DNA of 7,527 nt, from positions 1 to 7,527 of the forward strand of contig SHLU01000114.1 of assembly GCA_004282995.1 (NCBI GenBank), read 5' to 3'. Positions 1-5,013 of the stretch are shown piece by piece. The position numbers and the translations under genes were made by a program. Numbering within the stretch: the stretch's first letter is position 1; every line of letters begins with the position of its first letter. The notes beneath the pieces are model-generated. The model was not told where the DNA came from, made no database searches, and worked only from the letters and a program-made list of their open reading frames with translations. This DNA comes from Sphingomonadaceae bacterium. Lineage in GTDB: Bacteria; Pseudomonadota; Alphaproteobacteria; Sphingomonadales; Sphingomonadaceae.

Positions 1-319
1 GTGCTGCGCTGGTAGGGCTCGGCGCGGGAATGGTCGAAGTGGCCGTCGGCCTCGGACGCTGAGTTGGTGTGGGCGTCGGGGTTGGTGTCGGCAAAGACGT
101 CGCAGTCGGGGCGGGTGTCGGCGATGCGGTCGGGATCACCCGCGGACCTCTGGGCACGGCACCGGTATCGTCGACCGGCCCCTGCACCGTAGGTGTCGGC
201 GTGGGCGAGGGATTGGGGGGTAGCGAGAACGTACCCGAAGATTGCGCGTGGACGCTCGCGGCGGGTGCCGCGACCAGGCCAAGGGCCAGGAGAGGGAGGA
301 GGATTATCGTTGTCTTCAT
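1..319 (-). CDS. Secreted Pro/Thr-rich protein, N-terminal part (runs off left edge)
   Basis: Reading the minus strand from the ATG at 319-317 gives 106 codons without a stop up to the window edge, so the C-terminus is missing. Residues 1-25 form a clear Sec signal peptide: MKTT, a Leu/Ile/Ala-rich core, and a VHA|Q cleavage site after residue 25. The mature part starts with SSGTFSLPPN and is low-complexity, rich in Pro and Thr, with TP runs at about residues 38-44 and 77-86. Such a stretch is probably an extended linker in the periplasm or at the cell surface, leading to a domain outside the window. No Shine-Dalgarno sequence is obvious, but this is the only start that places the signal peptide correctly. 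It is divergent from queF, 116 bases apart. The function is not recognisable. The reading frame is supported by the signal peptide and by the implausibility of the opposite (Gly-Val)n frame. Confidence 0.72.
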   Translation of the reverse strand, partial: MKTTIILLPLLALGLVAAPAASVHAQSSGTFSLPPNPSPTPTPTVQGPVDDTGAVPRGPRVIPTASPTPAPTATSLPTPTPTPTPTQRPRPTATSTIPAPSPTSAA

Positions 320-397
320 GTGTTCAGGCGCCCCGGACGTGTGTGCTCAATGGGCGGCGGCGCTGAATAGGCTCTGAATCGCACGCGTCAAACGGCC

Positions 398-418
398 AGC
401 TTGCCCTTTTCGCAAGTT
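398..418 (+). other. Possible hairpin in the queF leader
   Basis: In the 116-base gap between the secreted-protein gene and queF, AGCTTGC (398-404) can pair with GCAAGTT (412-418), including one G-U pair, around a 7-base pyrimidine-rich loop. The stem ends 17 bases before the preferred queF start. It does not resemble the preQ1-I riboswitch consensus I know, and no decoy-tail sequence is visible. It may be a chance stem or part of a 5' leader. No convincing promoter could be placed in this gap. Confidence 0.2.
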
Positions 419-435
419 CGCGGCAGATGCGCGGC

Positions 436-909
436 ATGAGCGACACACCAGCATCTGACGCCAGAGGTCCGCAATTCCTCGGCCAATCGACCCCGTTGCC
501 GGCCTCACCCGAAGAGGCCCGGCTCGATTACGTGCCCAATCCCCGCGAGGGGGCGCTCTATCTCGTGCGTTTTGCTGCGCCCGAGTTCACCTCGCTGTGC
601 CCGGTGACCGGCGCACCCGATTTTGCTCATCTGGTGATCGACTATGCCCCGGGCGAAAAGATTGTCGAGTCCAAGAGCCTCAAGCTGTTTCTCGGCAGTT
701 TCCGCAACCATGGCGGCTTTCACGAGGATGTCACGGTCGGCATCGGGCAACGCCTTGCTGCCGAGATGAAGCCCCAATGGCTGCGCATCGGCGGCTATTG
801 GTATCCGCGTGGCGGCATCCCTATCGACGTGTTCTGGCAGACCGGCTCTGTACCCGAAGGCCTCTGGGTGCCCGACCAGGGCGTGCCGGGGTACCGCGGC
901 CGGGGTTGA
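436..909 (+). CDS. queF: NADPH-dependent 7-cyano-7-deazaguanine reductase (preQ0 reductase)
   Basis: QueF reduces the nitrile of preQ0 to the aminomethyl group of preQ1 with two NADPH. This is a cytoplasmic step of queuosine biosynthesis, which modifies the wobble G of tRNAs for Asp, Asn, His and Tyr. The 157-residue product has the size of the short, single-domain (type I) enzymes of the tunnelling fold. Seen in the sequence: the catalytic Cys55 in FTSLCPVTGAPD, Asp62 in the same segment, the family signature ESKSLKLF at residues 79-86, and His96-Glu97 in GGFHED, which bind substrate. These positions match those I recall for the Bacillus subtilis enzyme. An ATG at 427 would add three residues (MRG). 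I prefer the ATG at 436 (MSDTP) because it gives the usual N-terminus; neither has a strong Shine-Dalgarno sequence. It stands alone, with a tRNA gene 25 bases downstream on the other strand. Confidence 0.95.
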   Translation: MSDTPASDARGPQFLGQSTPLPASPEEARLDYVPNPREGALYLVRFAAPEFTSLCPVTGAPDFAHLVIDYAPGEKIVESKSLKLFLGSFRNHGGFHEDVTVGIGQRLAAEMKPQWLRIGGYWYPRGGIPIDVFWQTGSVPEGLWVPDQGVPGYRGRG

Positions 910-934
910 TTGCGGCCTGACAGGCGAGGGGAAG

Positions 935-1010
<76 letters not shown>

Positions 1011-1047
1011 CCATCGCATCCTTGCGAGTTGCGCGCCGCCGCTACTC

Positions 1048-1929
1048 TCATAACACGCCAAATGTCCAGCCCTCTGTTCTTGCCAGGTCGGGAGTGAGGT
1101 CCACTGGGTTCCAATATGCGGGGTCGTGGGCGACCTTGCGAAGCCATGCAGCAGTCAGCAAGGCGTCGGAGGAATGGTCATCGATTGCGCCGGTCCCTGC
1201 AACAGGTGGCGAGCCTAGTTGTGCCAGCGCCTGATTAAGCTCTGCGAAATTACGCAGTTTGCTGCGCGTGCCGCCGACTCCGCCGCTGCGTGCCGCGATG
1301 GAGCTATAGATTTCGACCAGGACCGAACCGCTCGGTGGCAGGGGATCAACTGGCCACACGGCCAGGCTGCCGCGCAGGCGGTGGAGAAGCCGCATGCCGG
1401 TAAGCGTCGACTTGCCGACTTGGGCCGCGCCGACGAGATTGAAATTGCTTACGGGCCGCACGCCGTGAGCTTTCTGCGCGTACTCGGCATAGCGAAAGCG
1501 CCCTTGACGGGTAGGCGCGTTATCGAGGTGGAAAAGGTCACCAACCTCGCCGCCCGCATGCCGGAAATAACGCGCTGCCTGCGGGTGGGCGAGGAAGCTG
1601 CCGCATTCCAGGTTGGGATCATCCTCACAAGTCCGGTCGACCAGTTCCCACAGAGCCTGCATGTCGGGCGGGCTGGCCTCCCAACCGGGGAAATATGCGC
1701 CCGCATCGGCGTATGGCAGGGCAATGCCAAGGTCCATGCCGACCAACGTTTCGGGCGGGAGGTCGTCGCGCAGGAAATGCAGGACTTCCTCGCGGCTCCA
1801 CGGCTTTTCCCGGCGAATCAGTGTCGGCGGCCCGCCAGTTGTGTCAGCCAGCGCCAGCGCAATGCCCTTCTGGCGCTCCCCCTTGGCGCCCGACCAGTCG
1901 ATTGCGAGGAAATGCCTGAACTCACGCAT
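1048..1929 (-). CDS. Predicted RNase H-fold (DUF429-like) protein, coupled to rarA
   Basis: This is a 293-residue cytoplasmic protein without signal or membrane segments. Its motifs resemble the RNase H-like DUF429 group of predicted nucleases: AIDWSGAKG at residues 9-17 (first acidic Asp11), VGMDLGIALP at 63-72 (Asp66), VEIYSS at 205-210 (Glu206), and GAIDDHSSDALLTAAWL at 247-263 (acidic 250, 251 and 255). Their order (β1 Asp, middle Asp, Glu before the C-terminal DDxxxDA helix) fits that fold; nuclease activity is inference. Between them, GAAQVGKS at 167-174 matches the P-loop pattern GxxxxGKS. The start is the ATG at 1929-1927, eight bases inside rarA (ATGCGTGA holds both the start and the rarA TGA), suggesting translational coupling. 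The frame stays open upstream to 2088, but that would overlap rarA by 167 bases and add residues that look like shadow translation. A tRNA-Thr follows. Confidence 0.82.
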   Translation of the reverse strand: MREFRHFLAIDWSGAKGERQKGIALALADTTGGPPTLIRREKPWSREEVLHFLRDDLPPETLVGMDLGIALPYADAGAYFPGWEASPPDMQALWELVDRTCEDDPNLECGSFLAHPQAARYFRHAGGEVGDLFHLDNAPTRQGRFRYAEYAQKAHGVRPVSNFNLVGAAQVGKSTLTGMRLLHRLRGSLAVWPVDPLPPSGSVLVEIYSSIAARSGGVGGTRSKLRNFAELNQALAQLGSPPVAGTGAIDDHSSDALLTAAWLRKVAHDPAYWNPVDLTPDLARTEGWTFGVL

Positions 1930-3244
1930 TGCGGCGTTGCTGGCGCAGCTTGTCCCAATACTCGATCCGCTCGCGCACTTTGCGCTCAAACCCGCGCTCG
2001 ACCGGCGCGTAATAGGTCTGCGGCTCCATTTCCTCGGGCCAGTAATCGTCGCCGGAAAAGCCCTCGTCCGCGTCGTGATCGTAAGCATATCCCTTGCCGT
2101 AGCCGATCTCTTTCATGAGCTTGGTCGGGGCGTTGAGGATGTTTTGTGGCGGCATCAGGCTGCCGGTTTCCCTCGCGCTACGAAACGCGGCCTTTTGTGC
2201 TGCATAGGCGGCGTTCGACTTGGGCGCAGTGGCGCAATAAAGACAGGCCTGGACGATGGCGAGTTCACCTTCCGGACTACCGAGGAATTCATAGGCATCT
2301 TTGGCAGCGAGGCACTGGGTCAGCGCCTGCGGATCAGCGAGGCCGATATCTTCGCTGGCGATGCGGACCAGCCGGCGCAGGACGTAGAGTGGCTCCTCCC
2401 CGGCGGTGAGCATCCTTGCGAGGTAGTAAAGCGATGCCTGGGGGTCAGATCCGCGCAAGGATTTATGCAGCGCGCTGATGAGGTTGTAATGCCCCTCGCG
2501 GTCCTTGTCGTAGACTGCGACTCGCCGTTGCAGGAACTGGCCCAGCGCGCCCGGATCCAGCGGCGCATCGATCTTGGCATTGTAGAGCGTCTCGGCCTGG
2601 TTGAGCAGGAAGCGCCCGTCGCCATCGGCGCTGGCGACAAGCGCCTCGCGGGCTTCAGTGGTGAGGGGAAGGGGACCAGCCAGTCCTTCGGCCCGGTCGA
2701 GCAATTTACCCAGCGCTTTCGCATCGAGCCGGTGCAGGATCAGCACCTGCGCTCGGCTGAGAAGGGCGGCATTGAGTTCGAAGCTGGGATTCTCGGTCGT
2801 TGCGCCGACCAGCGTCACGGTGCCGCGTTCGACGAAGGGCAGGAAGCCGTCCTGCTGGGCACGGTTGAAGCGGTGGATTTCGTCCACGAACAGCAAAGTG
2901 CGCTGGCCTGCCGTCGCCATCTTGTCGGCCTCGGCAAAGGCCTTCTTGAGGTCGGCTACGCCCGAGAACACCGCGCTGATCGAAACGAAGCGCATGCCGA
3001 CAGCATCGGCCAGCAGGCGTGCGGTGCTGGTCTTGCCGGTGCCGGGTGGCCCCCACAGGATCATGCTCGACAGCCGTCCGGCCGCCACCATTCGTCCAAT
3101 CGCACCCTCGGGGCCTGTCAGGTGCTCCTGCCCGATGACTTCGTCCAATGTGCGCGGACGCAGGCGATCGGCCAGCGGCGCATCATCTTGCGGCTGGTCC
3201 TTCGAAAAGGGCGAGGGGGGATCGTCTTGGAACAGGTCGGCCAT
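1922..3244 (-). CDS. rarA: Replication-associated recombination protein A (AAA+ ATPase)
   Basis: RarA (MgsA in Escherichia coli, related to eukaryotic WRNIP1/Mgs1) is a tetrameric AAA+ ATPase of the clamp-loader clade that acts on stalled replication forks and DNA ends. The 440-residue product is close to the usual length. Visible motifs: the N-terminal ADRLRPRTLDEVIGQEHL typical of clamp-loader relatives (residues 25-42), Walker A GPPGTGKT (65-72), Walker B LLFVDE (117-122) followed by IHRFNRAQQD, sensor 1 GATTENPSF (147-155), and the arginine finger in LLSRAQ (Arg164). The C-terminal half, with ALHKSLRGSDPQASLYYLARML and the downstream IASEDIGLADPQ, is the RarA/MgsA oligomerisation region. 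The ATG at 3244 (MADLFQDD) is preferred. Starts further upstream would add 35 residues that run through the padR operator. The stop overlaps the next gene, giving a rarA-nuclease-like operon. Its promoter must lie in the padR intergenic region. Confidence 0.96.
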   Translation of the reverse strand: MADLFQDDPPSPFSKDQPQDDAPLADRLRPRTLDEVIGQEHLTGPEGAIGRMVAAGRLSSMILWGPPGTGKTSTARLLADAVGMRFVSISAVFSGVADLKKAFAEADKMATAGQRTLLFVDEIHRFNRAQQDGFLPFVERGTVTLVGATTENPSFELNAALLSRAQVLILHRLDAKALGKLLDRAEGLAGPLPLTTEAREALVASADGDGRFLLNQAETLYNAKIDAPLDPGALGQFLQRRVAVYDKDREGHYNLISALHKSLRGSDPQASLYYLARMLTAGEEPLYVLRRLVRIASEDIGLADPQALTQCLAAKDAYEFLGSPEGELAIVQACLYCATAPKSNAAYAAQKAAFRSARETGSLMPPQNILNAPTKLMKEIGYGKGYAYDHDADEGFSGDDYWPEEMEPQTYYAPVERGFERKVRERIEYWDKLRQQRRNA

Positions 3245-3289
3245 TGATCGGGATAGATAGGCGTTTGGTCGGAAAAATGCATGGGAGAC

Positions 3290-3317
3290 TTGCCAAGATG
3301 CATCTAAGATATATCTT
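3290..3317 (+). promoter_or_regulatory. Candidate padR promoter
   Basis: TTGCCA (3290-3295) resembles a -35 element and TATCTT (3312-3317) a -10 element (four of six consensus bases), separated by 16 bases. The -10 box lies within the palindromic operator, so a bound repressor would block it. This is a by-eye match; the operator symmetry is much stronger evidence than the promoter boxes. Confidence 0.35.
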
Positions 3318-3328
3318 AGAACAATCTT
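3295..3328. promoter_or_regulatory. Nested dyad operator, probable PadR binding site
   Basis: The core TCTAAGATATATCTTAGA (3303-3320) is a perfect 18-base palindrome. The symmetry extends outward: AAGAT occurs at 3295-3299 and 3306-3310, and its complement ATCTT at 3313-3317 and 3324-3328. All are symmetric about 3311.5, with 11 bases between successive half-sites on each arm. Across the 34 bases, 14 of 17 base pairs obey the dyad; only the three spacer positions differ. A further 10-base palindrome, AGATGCATCT (3296-3305), overlaps the left arm. PadR regulators commonly bind AT-rich dyads upstream of their own genes, so autorepression is likely. Because the gap to rarA is only 107 bases, rarA may also be affected. 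The binding protein is inferred from proximity. Confidence 0.72.
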
Positions 3329-3339
3329 AACTGCCACGC

Positions 3340-3345
3340 AGGAGG
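3340..3345 (+). promoter_or_regulatory. Strong ribosome binding site of padR
   Basis: A perfect AGGAGG lies six bases before the ATG at 3352. It decides the start in favour of the long form of the regulator, with its unusual N-terminal tail, over the internal Met46 or Met57, which lie closer to the winged-helix domain. Confidence 0.85.
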
Positions 3346-3351
3346 ACAATT

Positions 3352-3975
3352 ATGTACGGGCATCGGTATCGCCGCAGGATGCGAATGAGCGGCTGGCCAT
3401 TTATCGCCATGATGGCTGCATCGCAGTCAGGTACATGGTCCGGTTCGCGGGCAGGAGCTGCATGGGGCGACTGGGACGGGGCCACCATGCATCGTGGCCG
3501 TCGGCGCCGACGGGGGCGCATGTTCGGCCCTGGCGAGCTGCGTCTCGTCCTGCTCAAGCTCGTCGCCGATGAGCCGCGCCACGGATACGAATTGATCAAG
3601 GCCATCGAGGACATGACCGACGGCGCATATTCGCCAAGTCCGGGCACCATCTATCCCACGCTTTCACTGTTGCAAGACGAGGGCGCAATAGCCGAAACCG
3701 CCGGAAACGAGAGCCGCAAGGCTTACGAGGCGACCGACGCCGGGCGCGAGGAACTCGAGGATCGTTCCGACGAGGTCGCGGCTTTGATCGAGCGGCTCAC
3801 TGCCTATGGCAGGCGGCCGGGTGATGAAGGCACGCCGCACGAACTTTTCCGCGCGGCGGGCAATCTTGCCGCCGTGCTCAAGCACAAGTTCAAGGCCGGC
3901 GAACTCGATGAAAAGGCGCGACGCGATATCGTCGACATGATCGATGAGGTTGCCCGCAAGATCGAGAGGCTATGA
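3352..3975 (+). CDS. PadR family transcriptional regulator with long basic N-terminal tail
   Basis: PadR proteins are dimeric winged-helix repressors that often respond to toxic small molecules and control membrane or efflux genes. Residues 58-140 form the DNA-binding domain: FGPGELRLVLLKLVADEPRHGYELIKAIEDM, then SPSPGTIYPTLSLLQDEGAI (recognition helix and wing start, 95-113) and the wing KAYEATDAGREEL. The C-terminal 60 or so residues are helical (NLAAVLKHKFKAGELDEKARRDIVDMIDEV) and should form the dimer arm. The first 57 residues are unusual: rich in Arg, Met, Gly and Trp, with the clusters RYRRRMRM (5-12) and RGRRRRRGR (48-56). The perfect Shine-Dalgarno sequence supports translation from this start. 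A dyad operator sits directly upstream. The two membrane genes downstream, starting 104 bases after the stop, are the probable co-regulated partners. The ligand is unknown. Confidence 0.92.
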   Translation: MYGHRYRRRMRMSGWPFIAMMAASQSGTWSGSRAGAAWGDWDGATMHRGRRRRRGRMFGPGELRLVLLKLVADEPRHGYELIKAIEDMTDGAYSPSPGTIYPTLSLLQDEGAIAETAGNESRKAYEATDAGREELEDRSDEVAALIERLTAYGRRPGDEGTPHELFRAAGNLAAVLKHKFKAGELDEKARRDIVDMIDEVARKIERL

Positions 3976-4003
3976 AGGACTGGCCCCAACACATTAACGC
4001 GTT

Positions 4004-4031
4004 TTGAGGGCAGGTTCCGGCGTGCTAGCAT
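4004..4031 (+). promoter_or_regulatory. Candidate promoter for the membrane-protein pair
   Basis: In the 104-base gap after padR, TTGAGG (4004-4009) and TAGCAT (4026-4031) are separated by 16 bases, and TGC just before the second box gives an extended -10 element. It lies about 49 bases upstream of the start codon. The padR AAGAT half-site pattern is not visible here. The pair may therefore have its own promoter besides readthrough from padR. Matched by eye only. Confidence 0.3.
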
Positions 4032-4079
4032 GGCTTTCCAATCGCTCCGGTGAAGGGCGGTGGCGAGGAGAGGGCCATT

Positions 4080-4535
4080 ATGAACAGATTGGGCAAGCAA
4101 ACTACGCCGTGGCACCTGTGGGTGATCGGCGTCGTCGCGACGTTATGGAACGGTTTTGGTGCGACCGACTATACCATGACGCAGACCTCCAACCAGGGCT
4201 GGTTTGCCAGCATGGGTATCGATCAGGCAACAACCGATGCGATGCTGGAATTCCTCGGGAACGCTCCGGCCTGGGCCGATGCAGCCTGGGCCTTCGGAGT
4301 CTGGGGCGGACTTGCCGGGTCGCTACTGCTGCTGTTCCGTAATCGTTGGGCCGTGACGGCCTTCGCGGTATCGATCGCCGGTGTCCTCGTCTCGATGATT
4401 TACCAGGCCGGAGTCGATTATCCGCCCTTGCTCGAAGAGATGGGCAATTCGCCGATGATGGGCGTGGTGTTGCTGATTGCGGCAATGCTGCTCTGGTATG
4501 CTTGGGTAATGCGCAAGCGCGGGGTGCTCAGCTGA
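4080..4535 (+). CDS. Small four-helix membrane protein A (PWHLW type)
   Basis: This 151-residue protein belongs to no family I can name with confidence. It has four likely transmembrane helices at about residues 11-29, 66-86, 90-109 and 125-144, short loops, and a basic C-terminus (RKRGVLS). Shared with its downstream neighbour are the N-terminal PWHLW, a G-A-x-DY-xx-TQ motif at the end of helix 1, PAWxDAxWA entering helix 2, and LLLLxRxR after it. The start is the ATG at 4080, preceded by the purine-rich GAGGAGAGGG at 4065-4074 as ribosome binding site. An upstream GTG at 4050 would place that site inside the gene and is rejected. It lies between padR and its paralogue, four bases from the latter's first possible start. 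The location should be the inner membrane. Transport, sensing or a structural role are all possible; nothing in the sequence decides. Confidence 0.88.
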   Translation: MNRLGKQTTPWHLWVIGVVATLWNGFGATDYTMTQTSNQGWFASMGIDQATTDAMLEFLGNAPAWADAAWAFGVWGGLAGSLLLLFRNRWAVTAFAVSIAGVLVSMIYQAGVDYPPLLEEMGNSPMMGVVLLIAAMLLWYAWVMRKRGVLS

Positions 4536-4539
4536 TGCG

Positions 4540-5013
4540 TTGGCGGATCAGGTGACGGACGAGGCAACGCGGACAAAGGCGCCGTGGCATCTGTGGCTGA
4601 TCGCGATCGTCGGCGTGCTGTGGTTCGCCGGGGGCGCATGGGATTATGTCCAGACCCAGTCCCGCAATGAGGATTATCTCGGTGAGATGGCCGAGAGCGT
4701 CGGCACCGATTTGCAGGTGATCCTCGATTATTACGGTTCCTTCCCTGCCTGGGTTGACGCGATGTGGGCGCTGAGCGTGTGGGCAGCGCTGGCAAGTGCG
4801 CTGCTGCTGCTGGCGCGCAGCCGGTTCGCCTATCACGCGATGATCCTGTCGATAATCGGGCTCGTCGGTTCGACGATCTACACCTACACCACTGACATGC
4901 CGGAGGCTCTCAACTCGCCCTTCGCAGTGGTTTTCTCGATCGTGATCTGGGTGTCGGTTATATTGTTTGCATTTTATGCGCGCCGCATGACTGCTGCCGG
5001 CGTGCTGCGCTAG
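4540..5013 (+). CDS. Small four-helix membrane protein B, paralogue of the preceding gene
   Basis: The protein has up to 157 residues and the same architecture as its neighbour: APWHLW at 14-19, helices at about 15-33, 73-92, 96-114 and 127-147, GGAWDYVQTQ after helix 1, FPAWVDAMWALSVW entering helix 2, LLLLARSR after it, and a basic end closing in GVLR. The two genes are evidently a tandem duplication that has since diverged, mostly in the loop between helices 1 and 2. The first possible start is TTG at 4540. A GTG at 4552 (MTDEATRTK) gives an N-terminus nearly the same length as the paralogue's and may be the true start; neither has a strong Shine-Dalgarno sequence. Translation is probably coupled to the upstream gene, whose stop overlaps an out-of-frame ATG (TGATG, 4533-4537). 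The TAG stop overlaps the glycosyltransferase stop on the other strand. Function unknown. Confidence 0.87.
   Translation: MADQVTDEATRTKAPWHLWLIAIVGVLWFAGGAWDYVQTQSRNEDYLGEMAESVGTDLQVILDYYGSFPAWVDAMWALSVWAALASALLLLARSRFAYHAMILSIIGLVGSTIYTYTTDMPEALNSPFAVVFSIVIWVSVILFAFYARRMTAAGVLR

Noticed and set aside
69..377. Plus-strand frame of 102 residues rich in Gly-Val repeats
   Set aside because: It is the antisense shadow of the Pro/Thr-rich minus-strand gene, whose signal peptide gives it much better support. The second half of the plus frame is Arg-rich and shows no protein-like pattern.
320..435. preQ1 riboswitch upstream of queF
   Set aside because: No preQ1-I type stem, A-rich tail or pseudoknot pattern was found; only a simple 7-base-pair hairpin at 398-418 is present.
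915..925. GCCTG-A-CAGGC inverted repeat after queF as a terminator
   Set aside because: The loop would be a single base and no T-run follows on either strand.
1930..2088. Longer start for the RNase H-like protein (53 extra residues)
   Set aside because: The extra residues are Arg/Ser/Thr-rich shadow of the rarA C-terminus and would force a 167-base overlap. The ATG at 1929 places the first acidic motif at residue 11, as expected.
1613..3247. Long plus-strand open frame (544 codons) antisense to rarA and the RNase H-like gene
   Set aside because: It crosses two well-supported genes on the other strand and has no recognisable motif. High G+C coding DNA often leaves a stop-free frame opposite the true one.
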